Positions 22,975-35,345 of a stretch of DNA of 64,000 bases are shown piece by piece; position 1 is the first letter of the stretch, and the number at the start of each line of letters is the position of its first letter. This stretch comes from Diphasiastrum complanatum (Eukaryota; Streptophyta; Lycopodiopsida; Lycopodiales; Lycopodiaceae): contig CM055105.1 of NCBI GenBank assembly GCA_029204225.1, positions 12,826,654 to 12,890,653 on the forward strand. Reading direction: 5' to 3'. Below the pieces are notes generated by a model. It did not search any database. It saw only the letters and a program-made list of their open reading frames with translations, and was not told the origin of the DNA. Both the position numbers and the translations under genes were made by a program.

Positions 22975-24799
22975 CTAAGCAATTGCATCTCCCAATGAAA
23001 TATTGATCATGCTAGACAAAGTATTCATGAGTAGTTCTGTTTGCGGCACTTCTGATTCAGTCATCTTGAAGGGTTCTTCATGATGATGTAATTGTTCATT
23101 CATATCTGTACGTGAATTTCTTGGTGGCTGCGATGGTGAAGAATGAACTTCTACTATTGCGTTTGTAGTTTCGAGCTCCTCTTCTTCTTGCAGATGTTTA
23201 ATCCATTGTCTCATATCCTGATATCTTTGTTTTTTTGCATGAAGATTGGGATAGACTCCTGATGTTGTTGGTATATCGTTCAATGGTATGGAATCAGTAG
23301 GTACTGGATCCACGACTGGTTCTTTCTGCTTTTGTGCTCTGGTGACCACCATCAAGGGTACACTTGATCTATTTTGAGCTTCTGATCTTCGCTTGATTGT
23401 TATCAAGTTTACAGGAGCTGTAACTGGTGGTGGCTTCGGTCTTGCTGGACAATCTTTATAGCAATGTCCATAACCACAATCACGACAGAATGGTACAAAT
23501 ATTCTTTTATTTGGACATTCTGCAACTCTGTGATTTTCTCCACATGCAAAGCATCCAAGTGGTGCTCTGGTCCAGTTTCTAGATGCTTGTTGTTGCGCGG
23601 CAACATAAATAGCATATTGTTCTGAAGATCCACCTAAAGATCTACCTTCTTGCTCAGTACCATAGTTCCATTGCTCAACACTTCCGTAAGGTTCTGGTTC
23701 CATCAAATTGGCAGGATGAGCGGAGTGCTTTGGTGGGGCAGGTAAGGCTAAATGTTCCGGGTATCCAAGAGCAGATTGTCGAGGTCTTGCTGCTGGATTT
23801 CCTCCATACTGTGGTTCTCGATATCCCATTTGGGCATACCGTTGCTGAATTATCCGAGGATTGAAGTTGCAAAAAGTAGTCTCATGGTCAGGGGAATTCC
23901 ACATATGGCAAACACTGATTTCCATTTGTTTTTTCAAATCAGGACATTCGTTCACTGTGTGATTTCCTATACAAATAGAACACCAGACATTTTTCTTGGT
24001 AGGAAAAGTCTTCGCAAACTACTCAGGTTCCTTGTTTGTTTGTCCGTGAAAATTTTCCAATACTTTGATCTTCTCATCAAATTGTGACTGCAACTTTTCC
24101 ATCTGTTTTTGCTGGTTCTTCCCAAGTTTTTCGAACTCATTGAGCATCATTTATGCAGTACCGTGGACATTTGTTGATGCAATAGTGGTGGATGTCGTAG
24201 TAGTCTGCCCTACTGTATAAGGCAACATATTGATATTCGGCTCATCATCTGAATCTTCATCCTCCTCCCGTATTGCATCGTCCATAGTATTTTGCAAGAG
24301 TGCATACTCATTATGGCGTTTCAGCTCACGTCTGATCCGTTTAGGTAGACCTGACAAAAACCACACAATCATGGCATTTTCGTTAATCAGCTCAGGTTTG
24401 CATTCAGATCTAAGGCATTTCACCCAATGTAATCTCGAACCATTCACACTTTTCCATTTTAATTTTACTTAAAAGTAGGAAAGGGTCTTCCATAAACTTC
24501 TGCAGTTTAAACCGTGTGATGAGGGCTCGTTTAACAACCTCCCAATCTGTACGCTAAGTTTCATCTTGATTATAGTACCAATCTTGTGCGGCTCCTTTTA
24601 AGGCCATAAAAAATAACTTAAGTTTATCTTGGAGATAAATCTCGCCATAGACTTCACAGGATTCAACATAGATATGAAGAAATCTAACTAGATCTATTAA
24701 TCCATTATATTTGGGTACATCTAAATGGGGTACTCTTTTAACAATGATTGGATTGACTCCCTGTGGAGCAGCTCCAGAAGCAGCTCTAGGGGCAGCCAT
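22975..24799 (-). pseudogene. Gypsy gag with several zinc knuckles
   Basis: The N-terminal part (24799-24554) has a retrotransposon gag look (VPHLDVPKYNGLIDLVRFLH, FMALKGAAQDWYYNQDET) and ends at a stop. The middle piece (24447-24151) has ENAMIVWFLSGLPKRIRREL and an acidic run. The last, 326-residue open frame begins near 23955. Zinc-knuckle-like motifs: CSICIGNHTVNEC just upstream of the open frame, CFACGENHRVAEC and CRDCGYGHCYKDC at about residues 140-165, and a degenerate CHMWNSPDHETTFC. A Pro-rich linker separates them. At least two stops break the gag. No protease follows. Confidence 0.82.
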
Positions 24800-26001
24800 C
24801 TTTATATGTTTAGATCAAGCAGACAATGAGATTGGATCTAGATTTTTCAATCAAAAAACTATCTCAGATCAAATCTGCTAGATCTATTCCACTTAACAAA
24901 AATCTAATTCTATATCACGAAATAGATTTCGAAATAAAAAAATCGATACTTCTCAAAAATGATAATTCTTTCAGAATTCAAATCAGAATATATTAGATTT
25001 GATCCAAAATTTGACAGAGACTTGATCTGGAAAATCAAAAACTAAAAATAGGACTGGCGAAGATTCACTAGGCGAAGATTGGCTCGGCGAAGGTTCAACA
25101 ACGCTATTTTTGGAAAGAAAAAAAAAAAAAAAAACTCTCTGATCAACTTTTCTAACAATTTCTTGGGAAATAACCTTTGTTGGCCTCTCAAATGAAAGAT
25201 TTGACACTGATAAAACTATGGAAAAATGGGCGAAGGTTTATGACACAAGAAAATATAGTTTCTGATGGTTGGCGAGGGTAAAATTCAAGATTTTCTATGA
25301 TCTGATCAAGAAGAATCTTCGTCGAACTCAAAAATAGTATTTTACTATAAATAGAATGTTTTGGAAACTCGACAAAAGTTCTAGCGAAGGATCAAGAGTA
25401 ATACTAGTATTTTTGCAAAAAAGTGACTTTTTGACAAAAATATGGCAATATGACAACTGATCCTCTGAAAACCTTTCTATTTTTGGTATTATTCTTCGTC
25501 GACCTAGCAGTAGATAGATCTGAATCACACCTATGCACAGTGAATCGGGCGAAAGTTCTTTTTTTTGTATTTTTTGGATTCTGGTGATTTTTTGGTGTTT
25601 TTTTTGCGGTTTTTCTGATGTTTCTGAAAATTTGCTGGAAATTAATCTTGCGCTTCAAACTGAAGGTTTTGTGAACAAAACTAAAGGTGCCTGATAGAGG
25701 GCAAAAAGTTATCAACTCTGATGATGCTTTTTGTCTCTTTTTGACCAAATTTGACAAATTTGATCGATTTTTGTTGTTTTTTCTGATATCTCAAATCCAA
25801 ATGGATTTTAAGATTGTAATTTGAATAGCTTTCCCTGTTTAACAATCAGATTGATTTCAAACAAGCAAATCCACTCAAATCAGGCAAAATTAATCCCAAA
25901 CTAATCCTAAAATGTAGATCTAACACTATTCATGCCACGACAAGATGCCTAATGCAAGCTAACCATCAAACAATCACGTTGTAAACTAAAAAATTGGCAT
26001 A
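24800..26001 (-). other. Leader of Gypsy I between primer site and gag
   Basis: Non-coding AT-rich leader, longer than in many Gypsy elements. It has T-rich and A-rich runs (for example at 25120-25134) and no recognised domain. Confidence 0.5.
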
Positions 26002-26021
26002 CCTCCCTGGCAACGGCGCCA
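26002..26021 (-). promoter_or_regulatory. Primer-binding site, tRNA-Asp type
   Basis: TGGCGCCGTTGCC on the minus strand, four bases inside the LTR end. This is the primer-site type known from Athila-like plant Gypsy elements. Confidence 0.85.
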
Positions 26022-26025
26022 AATT

Positions 26026-26772
26026 TGTAGTGGGTTTCTTTCCTTGCCTAACCTAAATCCAAGATCTAGTCAATCTAGCATCAGAGAGACGAAGTTCATT
26101 GTCACGCGTAGCTTTGTTCCCATGAGAGCGATAGTATAGTTTAGATTTCAACATGAATGGAGGATCCAAATCTAATTACAACATCCATTAACCCAACGAT
26201 CCATTAACACTACATCCATTAACCCTATGGTCCATTAACACTACACATCCACGACAAAGATAGCTTACCCTTTCTCTCTCTCTCATAAAAAGTATAATAA
26301 CACTCAATCCCAATAACATTCAGATCCAACAACTAGCAAAAACCAAAGAAAGCATGAGAGATTGAAAAGGAAAGAAGAAGAGCAAGGACATTCATCAATC
26401 CATTTCTGAAGAGAACCAATCTGCTTTATTGAAATGAGGAAATGAACATGAGGAGCAATTCGAATTGGTCCCTTTTTATAGTGGAGAGGAGGATCTTGGC
26501 CTCTGAATATACCTCCCTAATTATTCAGATTTAAAAAAGTGTGGGAACCATTAAAATTGGAGGGAAAGCCAACTTTATTCACTAACTTGACATTTAGGCC
26601 CTGCGACATTGAAAGTCCCGCAAAAAGGCCTAAAGTCCTTTTATTGACTTTTTAACTAATCAATCAAATAACTATTTGATCATCGGGTTGGACTTACACA
26701 CGCAGGGTGCCAAATCCCTCTCACTTATTAACTAGGGTTAGGGTTGCCTTGGGATTCACAAACCCTCCAACA
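26026..26772 (-). repeat. Gypsy I 5' LTR (747 bp)
   Basis: It has TG/CA termini on the minus strand, and the primer site fixes its inner end. Its outer end abuts coding-like sequence at 26773, implying insertion into the neighbouring reading frame. Confidence 0.72.
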
Positions 26773-26779
26773 TATGGTC

Positions 26780-29340
26780 TGGGTATTGGATCAGTGGAGC
26801 GAAGTATATTATTTATTTTGACTTCTTCCAAATAATGAGAATAGTTAGCTTCCTAATCTGTGTAGATTTCTCATAGATCAGGGAATAGCAATTGACTGGA
26901 GATTCTGGAAGGAATGGAATTAGGACTAGAGACAACTTCTTTAACATCAGAAATGTTAATTGAATCTAGCTTATTTCGATACTCATTCAGAGCTAGAAAA
27001 ATATTGTTTTCGAATGTTTTTAGGTATTCTAAAATATATATATATACATAGATCCTATGACAACATGGATATAGTTAGTGCACATTGCTTATTCTAAACA
27101 ATGGCAAGAGCAAGAATGCCTTTTTGGTGCATTGTTAGTTTGGCCCAAAAAAAGTTTAGGTTAGAAAAAGTCCAAGGGCTTTCCCATTGTTCTTTTGTAA
27201 CCAAAAAGTTTAGGTAAAAGAAGGTTATCCATTTTCCACTGGGGTTCTGGACTACAAAAAGGTGGAAGAAAAAATGTTAGTTCTTGCTGGAATGTCTGAA
27301 ATTTTGTCTTTAGTAGTGAATACACTACCTTGTTCTTCCTCTCAACAGGTCCACTGTGTGACGCTTCAGCTTGCTGTGAAATAATTGTTAGCATCGCTGA
27401 TTGGTCTGCAGCAACTATGTCTCTGGTTGCTATTTGCTTCTCAGCATCCTCAGGATCAGTCTGCACCTCTTGATTTTTCTGGATTTGTTTGAAAATAATG
27501 TCTGTCTGGATGGCCTTCTCTGATATAGCTTTGGCTGGCTCATCCGACTGCGTAGACTGGTCCTGGCACTGGGCTGGTTCTTCCTCTTCAAGATTTTGGA
27601 TTTGGCTCGATTGGAACTTAGCCTCTTCCAGTTCTTTTTAAATTTTTTGTATGTAACCATCTGGGGTTGCAGATATTGCAGCTGGAAGGTTTGGATCATT
27701 CTTTCTTGGATACCTTTCCACCTTGTTGGGTCGATCTTGTATCTTCCATGAGATACACAGGCTCTTAATGTGACTTCGGCGCTTATCCGCCATAAAATTG
27801 TCTCTTCGGCCTGACTTTATATATTTGGCTGCCTTTTCTCAGCATATCTACAGAATTCTACAGCTGGGTTACAGAGTCTTGGAGTTGTCTTTGGTTTTTT
27901 TCGGCACTCTCCTTGTCGGTAATAGCATTGCTGAGTTTCTCGCTCAGCTCCTCGTTACTACTCTGTAAAGTAGCTCGCATGTGTCGTTCCTCCTGCAAAG
28001 AAGCCTACAGGGTCTGCATCTGCTGCTTGAGCAATAAATTTTCATTTTCAAAAGCATTGGACTGCACTTTAATCACTTCTCGTACTTTGAGCGTAGCATC
28101 TTGTCTTCCTTTTGCTTCTTCAAGGGCTACGTCTTTCCTATTCAGTTCTACTTGGCCTACTTCAAGCTCTTTGCTCTTATGTGACAGCTTAGACTTGATT
28201 TCCTTCAGCTCAATATTTTTCTGAATTAGGTATGCTCAGAGGGAAACTTTGAGCCAAGCTTCCTGGAGACTTTCTCTAGGCTGACGAAATGTTGAATAGC
28301 TGCTTGTGTGTCTGACAACATTGTACCAAAAAATTTCTTTTATAATTCTTCATCGAGGATTGGTGCCTCGACATCATTATCGCTTTCCTGTTGAATGTCA
28401 AAAACTTGCTCTTCTTCTTGTTGTGCTGGCTCCTGCGGAATATCATCTTGGTTCTGCTTGTGCTCAACAACATCCTCTGTTTCTTCTTCTGTTTCGCTGC
28501 TCCTTTCTGCACTGGATGACAACTTATATTGTGATGAGGGAGAGGACATTCTCACCGAGCTCCCTTGGTGTTGGCTTGATGATGATGATGATGTCTTCTC
28601 TATGCTGGTTGCCTTTGATGCTCGCATTTGGGAATCAACATCAACTGAAGGGGCTAGCTCTGGCAGTACTGGTGCAATTCTGATATCTTCGTGCATAGTT
28701 AACACACCAGCATGCATACATAGGATACCAATCTACAAACCGAGTTTGGAAAATTGATTAATCTTTACTAAATTATAGAATTGCTTAAAATCAATCTGTC
28801 CAAAGACAATAGGTTTTCCATTTAGGGCTCTCAACATAGCTCTCAACAGGTATCCCATATTCGTATTAGAAATGGTGTACTCTTGCTCTGGTAAGAATAT
28901 AGAGGCAAGAGCAAATCGAACAAAGCTTTTGATATTGGGGTCTCTGATATAAGAGAGTTTATATCCTCATTTCTCAAATAAGCCTCTTCCCGAAACACTC
29001 CGCTCTCAATGATGAAGTCTGGCTTTGTAATAGGCATACTGCTGTCCATAGGCAAACCTAAGGCACGACAGAAAAATCCTTTTGTAATAATAATCTCTTG
29101 ATTCCGGACAGTGGTGAGAATATGTCCTTCTTCTGTCTTTCTCAAATTGCAGATCAGCTCATGGCACAAATTGGTGAGGATTACTGATGGATCGAATTGA
29201 AGAAGTCCTTCAATTCGTGCTCGTATAGCACTAATGGTTGTAAAACCGGTAAAACTGGCTTTGGGTGCATTTTGAATACAATCGCCATGAAGCTCGTAAT
29301 GATAAACTAGCGATGGCGGAAAAGAGCTTGGTCATAACAA
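26780..29340 (-). pseudogene. Decayed coiled-coil protein, unidentified
   Basis: I do not recognise this protein. Minus-strand frames in sequence read as one decayed polypeptide of some 800 residues. The N-terminal domain (about 29310-28845) contains GFTTISAIRARIEGLLQFDP, LICNLRKTEEG and ITKGFFCRALGLPM. A Ser/Glu/Gln-rich acidic stretch is at 28717-28340. A long coiled coil is at about 28220-27840 (ELKEIKSKLSHKSKELEVGQ onward, with heptads and two in-frame stops). A charged tail at 27700-27160 has QTDPEDAEKQ-like repeats. A last piece is at 27030-26780. The N-terminal domain faintly resembles proteins carried by plant retroelements; I cannot confirm this. The Gypsy I LTR seems inserted at its 3' side. 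Confidence 0.6.
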
Positions 29341-29990
29341 TTCACAAAATTAGAGCACAAGAGTGATCGAAAAGTGGTAGTGAAAAAACGAAAGTGTTTG
29401 AGGTTTTTGGCGTATTGATGGTATATCGGCGGATTAGACCAATATTAAATGAAAGCGTGTCTTTTGTTTTGAAGGTACAAACTCAATAATAAAGTATCTA
29501 GTCCTAAAAACAAACATAAATAAATAAATAAATGAAAATAAACAAAATACACAAATGCTTCGCTCAGTTCGCAAAAGTTCAGCTCAATATTTGTGAGTAT
29601 TGAACTGCAAAAATAATAATATACACAATCTATGAAACAATGCGTGATATTGGAAGCAAAGACTGTTGCTTTCTTTGTTAAAATGTATGGGTGAAAAAAA
29701 AAATGAATGAGCGAAAAAATAAATTGGTGAAAAATGTATCGGCGAAAAATGCGAAGGTGTTGGGTTTTTCACATATTTCCACTGTGCTGGTGACATGAAA
29801 ACAAAGGTATGTGCAAAATGATATGCAACATTTTAGCGAAATGTTATATATATTTTTTCACAAATTTCCTAAAGGTCAAAGGTGGAACAAAGGAAAATCT
29901 CAAAAAATGCGAAGGTTGTAGTGTCGCAATTTCCGTGTTCCTAAAAATGGTGGATCTACTTAACATACCATCTTCCAGTATTGTGTCAGC
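29341..29990. other. AT-rich, LTR-like sequence
   Basis: Many GCGAAAAA and AATGCGAAGGTGTTGG words, similar in style to LTR sequence near 30000-30150 and 57700-57890. No coding region. Confidence 0.4.
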
Positions 29991-29994
29991 TTTT

Positions 29995-31140
29995 TCACAA
30001 AAATATTGTAACAATGATGAAGCGAAGGTGTTGGCATTTTCGTAAAAATGCAGAGAAAATAGAAATGTAGCAAAAGTATCGCATTTTTTGCACATTTTGC
30101 AAAGGCAATAGATTGACAACAGAGTGTCGGTTGGATGAAATGTAAAAAGTGTCGCAGATTTCACTACAACACATATGGCCTAGTATTTCACTATAGATGT
30201 GAATGTCATCTAGATGTACTAAGACAAATCTTTCCAAGAAAGGACAAAATAAGTCGTTTATCATTTGTTAGAAAGTAGTTGAAGCATTCGTCAAACCAAA
30301 AAGTAAGACTATGAACTCATACTGGCCAATTATGTCCTAGAACTGATTTTAGATATATCATCCAGATGTATTTGTATCTAATGCTATTCTATTCAAAGAT
30401 AAATTTTGTAAAGAATCTCGCTCCACTTAACCAATCTGTGAGATCATTCATGTAGAAAAGCGCATATCTCTTTTTTTATGGTATGTTTCCACATAGAATC
30501 AGATTCCATGTCTTTCTTATCTTTGAGAAGAATGAATTCTCCCCATAGCGATTTAGTAGGTCTGATGTGTTCCATCCTAAGATAATCTTCTATTTGCCTA
30601 GCCACTTTTCCCTCTTCCTTTTGACTAAACCGATATAGCTGTCGAAATATGAGATGTCTACTAGACATCAATTCAATCTTATGCGCTATGGACCAAGCGA
30701 TTGGTAAACCATACAAAAGTTGTTTAGGAAAAACGTCACTAAACTCTTGTTTTACATCTTGTATTAATTGGTGTTCTTGATGAGAATTTTTAGTGTTCGA
30801 ATTGAAAAACACCTCCATATCATATTATGAACCAAATTTCAATGCAAACTCGTTTTTAAAATGATGAAATAATTCATAATCACATTGATTGACTTTTTCC
30901 ATTAGCTCAACCAAAGAAATTATTGGCAATGGGAGTACAACAATTTTTGCAAAAATAGAAAGATATAAAGAGTAGGGTCCTCAAAGGACGCTTCACTATC
31001 TTTTATAGCTAGATTACAATTTGTCTCCAATAGAGTTGCAATAAATTTACAGTCATCCATATTGAAAATCTTAAAGATAGAATCATAATACATTTTTTGA
31101 CATATGATAATTGTATTTTGGTCTCTAACTATGTTGTTAG
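29995..31140 (-). mobile_element. Gypsy RT remnant (F)
   Basis: The RT N-terminus is at 30818-30444: VKQEFSDVFPKQLLYGLPIA, a KIELM segment, SQKEEGKVARQIEDYLRMEH and IRPTKS, close to the Gypsy consensus. The RT catalytic region is at 30264-30160 (MINDLFCPFLERFVLVHLDD, the YLDD box reading HLDD). The middle of RT is degraded, and after 30160 the sequence turns into LTR-like repeats. Upstream sequence to about 31140 is probably the protease/linker region but is not readable. Confidence 0.8.
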
Positions 31141-31407
31141 TCTAGTGACTCAGTTTATGGTAACGCCTAGAGAGACATGTTGGAAAATGGTGGCGGCTCC
31201 TTGATATAACGATGAGTATGACTATGTCTACAAGGAGTCATATGCGAAGAAGTGCTAGTCATAAATGCTTCAATTGATTCTACTATGTTTCACTTTGCTT
31301 CTATCCTTTGCTAGGACAAAACTGCTCTCAACTAGAATAGCCACGAGGGCCAAGAGCTCCAATAGCAACTCACACAATGTCTCACTCCGCTCCAGGCACA
31401 AATCTTA

Positions 31408-32690
31408 GTGTTGAAAACCCAAAATCTATGGCTGGGAGCAGAAATGACAACCCTGCAAATCGAAAAGACGGCCTGGCTAGCTCAACCGACACCTGCCAAC
31501 AGACCACTCAGCCAAGCTGAGGTGGATCCCCTCATGCAACAAGTGAAGGTTTACAAAGACACATTCAACATATACCAAGCCGAATTCGACAATTATTAAC
31601 ATGGGGCCATGCAAGAGTTAGCATAGGCAAAGAATGCCTTGAAGGTGTGCCAAAGGCACATGGAGCAACAACCTCAACCAGCCCCTGTGGTGATTCCACC
31701 ACCACCAATGAAAGATATTGCCCTACCAAGACAAGGAAAAACAGGCAGAGGGGCTAAATGTTCATGATTAGGGCTCAGATGTAGCTTATGCCAATGTCCA
31801 AGACTTGAGCCAAGAAACAGATCCGAGCCAAAGCCAAGGGGAGTGCTAGGCCTCCACATCTCAAAGCTCAAGATCCATATCTACCAACTGAGATTTCCGT
31901 CGACCAAAGTCCATGGAGGATAAGATAAATGGATTCTTAGCCAAACATCCCCACGAGTCCTCACGAGTGGATGACATATATCTTTTTCCGCCCAAACCAT
32001 CAAGGGCAACGAGCTAGAAGCTCTTCCAGCACTACAACCACAACCAAAGTGGCACCAACAACTCTTCGAGATAGACCCTGCGGCCATCAGAGCATATGTG
32101 ATGAGTCCACGACAATTGAGGGTTAATGCGCACTTCCTCCCCTGCACGAGACGATCCAAATGGGTAGAGTGTGGCACTCCTTGGACCATATCACGCTCAA
32201 TAGTTTCAATTGGCCACAAATTCCTTCAGAGCACGGCTGTAGGTGCAAAAAGGGCTCTCATCCAATTTTTCAAAAGTTATTTCAATTGTCCTGATCCAAC
32301 AGTCCGCGCGGCTGTCGCTGATGCCCGAAACTTAGCATATTTGATGGGAATTGAGACCAAATGGGACAACTTTCTTTCGACCATATTTTTTGATCCAAAT
32401 AAAGCGCTGGCCTCCGAAAAAGTTGAAAACCAATTACCCATAGCACGCTTATACTATCGAGCGACACTCATTGGCGATCCATGGACGCAAAGATTCCAAG
32501 CCTGGGTCGACCAATGTGGTTTAACATAAGTCCACAAGTCCCTTTAAAGGACTTGAAAAGTACCAAATGAATAACGTTCATCAAAGACATCACCAACTAC
32601 CTCATCAACCAAAGATGTACAAAGGGAAGCCTCTACTAAACCGACATCGTGCTGAGGGACCGACACTACTTCAGGTCGTGATTCCTGTTG
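31408..32690 (+). pseudogene. Decayed reading frame, unidentified
   Basis: I do not recognise it. A plus-strand frame begins near 31408 (QVKVYKDTFNIYQAEFDNY) and passes a Pro-rich stretch (PAPVVIPPPPMKDIALPRQG). It continues in pieces to a 143-residue frame at 32098-32529 (AVGAKRALIQFFKSYFNCPD, NQLPIARLYYRATLIGDPWT) and past its stop to VLRDRHYFRS. Several stops and shifts interrupt it. Composition suggests real former coding sequence, possibly transposon-borne. No catalytic motif is seen. Confidence 0.5.
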
Positions 32691-33587
32691 GAAAAATTCC
32701 CACCATTTGTGTTAATAAATAAAAAGTCAAAGTTGGTAGAAAGAGTTGCGAGGGTTGTGGCATCCTACATGTATAAGCCCATGGCCCAATGAGCACTTGT
32801 AAATAAATAATTTTAGCAATAAACTTGACTTTGGACCATGTAATTAAAACAATATTAGAAGGCCAAAGTTAAGCTTAAGTTAGGTTACTAAATTTTTGAA
32901 ATTAGTCAAAAGTCAAATGGTGGTAGGAGGAGTGTGTTTCTTCCTACAAACATAGATTCATTTGTGTTGCTTGTGGATGGTGTGGATTACAATCCCATCT
33001 TTTGCATGTAACCAATAGGAAGCAAGGGGCAAGGGCCACCCCAAAGATAAAAAGGCACCATTTGTAACCCATTTCCATGCTTAATAGAGAGGAGGAGACT
33101 CTACTATATTGAGAACTCGAGCATCCTCATTTGCTAATCAATATTGCTTATGCTCTTGTTATGTTTCACTTCTTGTTTCTAGTTTTCATGTTTTTGCTCT
33201 GTGCTAGTTAAGGTTTTTCCATAAGCAATGACATTGAGCATTTGAGCTAACCTCCATCTCAATCCTCTTCTCTATCACTTTCAAATGAATGCATGTAGTT
33301 AGAGTTAAGGGAAGTAGTGTTAAGTGGATTAGAGCTAGTGTAAGTAGTGTTAAAATGGAGTAGAGTTAGGGAAAAGAGTATAATACATCTAAATCTAGCA
33401 ACTTGATGTAGTTAGGTACCTATCTAGTGTTTTCTCACTGACTCAACAACACACCCTACATGCTTGTATATATAGAGATGAATGGGAGAATGATGGTTAG
33501 ATAGGTTGAGTGATTGAATGATGAATGTGAGGATGACAAATTGTCCGCTACTAAGCGAGACCAGTTGAGCTGATCAGTCCAATAAGG

Positions 33588-33620
<33 letters not shown>

Positions 33621-34912
33621 TAGAAGTGTATGCTAGCAAGCGCCACTCTAGTTTGTAAGAGAAAGAGTTTATCTGGCAGTAATGAGCTATGCAATATACT
33701 AAACAACACTCAAAAGGATCATTGTAATTGAACAAATATTTTTCTTATCTCTTGTCTACTATGTATAATCTTTGAATATGTTATGCTTGTTGAATGTTCT
33801 TACAAGATCAGTCGTTATTTATTTTTCTGCACAAAGGCTCGTCATAATTAAATCAGTAGTAGGTCAGTAGTGTCTGTCTACAGCTTTGGAAGAGGATAGA
33901 TCTTAATTAATAGCAGTAGATACAATTAAGAATTCGACTGTATCTAGGCATATCAGGAATCTATCAGAGAACAACATATCCCAAATAGCAAGATCACAGG
34001 AAGCTCATCACTCAGTGATTGATCACAACGTTAAACGAGACTCAAAGCGTATATATATATATCTCTCTCTCTATTTGACATTCGAATTCCAACAGCGGAA
34101 CAAGAAATTCAAAGAAAACCTATCAAGATTCCAACATGACAGCCATGCTTCCTTTGAATGAGATATTTCAAATGAGTCATGACACGAGTATCAGTACACG
34201 AGAGAGGAGTTATAAAAAAGCATTCGATAATGGATCACACATAAAGAAAATAGAGAATCTGTATTAAGTTGTTGTGAATACAACAATCAGATCACAATCC
34301 TATGCCAAAGAATGGTTCGCAGAAGTAGCGCACTATGTGTTGTGAACTTACTATGCTAGTTATAGATTGAATACTATATGTTCTCCTTGAATTACTTTCA
34401 CTCTTTCTGAAATCTCTAATCCTATGGAATCAGATAGTTTGATACAATGGAGTTCACAGAGAATTTCTTATTCACACTACCAATAATTATAGACTCTTCT
34501 TCTTTGATATATATCATCTATGCTTTTCGTTAATGATTTATTGTATGTATATACACATCAGTTGCAATGGTCGTGAAGGTTACAACTGTTCGAGTTAACA
34601 GTTGTGAAGTGATGCAATTATTGCATAGTGAACAATGACGTAGTCTGTAGTGTACAGAGCAGACAACGAGCTCCATTTTGACTAGTGATAGTCGACAATC
34701 GTCGAATGAGTCGAGTTGACTTGTTTGCCCTTTAGAAGATGTCGAAGGAGTTTGTCTAAATTGGAACCATATTATATCATGAGTTTTATCTATCACATCT
34801 TGTTGTTTACACTCGCATCGTAAGCTCGACCTCTTTGAAACATAAGAGCTGGTCGTCCACCATGCATGGTTGAAATACACCACCTTGGTTAGGGGTCAGC
34901 ATAGTCACGTCC
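32691..34912. other. Possible LTR and spacer, no gene recognised
   Basis: A TGTTGGAAAAATTCCC start at about 32684 could begin an LTR. Simple repeats include (CA)n at 33589-33612 followed by (GATA)n to 33624, and a TATA-rich run near 34050. Nothing codes convincingly. Confidence 0.35.
33589..33624. repeat. Compound (CA)n(GATA)n microsatellite
   Basis: Twelve CA units run into three GATA-type units. Confidence 0.9.
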
Positions 34913-35345
34913 ATCATGCATCTCAACTTTGCAAGTTTGAAGAAGCTAAAGACATTTAATATGGTAGAAGACATTCCTACTATTAAGAATCCGGAAGGGC
35001 ATGTATGTGAGGGGTGCATACTTGGAAAGTTTCAAAGGAAACCTTTTCCAATTGATGGAACTATAAGGGTTCTTGATAGATTTGATTTGGTTCATAGTGA
35101 TGTCTGTGGTCCAACGAGGACCGAATCCATTGGAAAGTGCATCTATTTTGTGATTTTTATTAATGACTTTTCCCATTTTACATGGATCTATCCTATGAAG
35201 GCTAAATCGGAAGTTTTTCAACGTTTCAAAGATTTTCTAGCAATGGTGGAAAATCAGTTTGGGCATTCTTTGAAACTGCCTAGTAAAATACCTAGGCCTA
35301 ATGGTTGGCAAAATATCACTGCCTATCAAACAAGGCAGCGCGTAT
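34913..35345 (+). pseudogene. Copia C integrase N-terminal half
   Basis: The plus-strand frame reads LNFASLKKLKTFNMV, CEGCILGKFQRKPFP (zinc-binding end) and LVHSDVCGPTRTES (first catalytic Asp), then FTWIYPMKAKSEVFQRFKDF. It ends before the second Asp, where the sequence becomes unrelated. FINDFSHF replaces the usual FIDDYSR. Confidence 0.88.

Larger units (their letters stand above)
22975..26772 (-). mobile_element. 5' half of a Gypsy element (I) with tRNA-Asp primer site
   Basis: The 5' LTR is 26772-26026 on the minus strand (TGTTGGAGGG to CACTACA). A primer site TGGCGCCGTTGCCAGGGAGG lies at 26021-26002. A leader of about 1.2 kb follows, then a gag at 24799-22975. Protease, RT, integrase and the 3' LTR are absent, so the copy is truncated just after gag. 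Confidence 0.82.

Noticed and set aside
28306-28757. Two Cys/Ser-rich plus-strand frames
   Set aside because: Shadows of the Ser/Glu/Gln-rich acidic part of the minus-strand coiled-coil frame.
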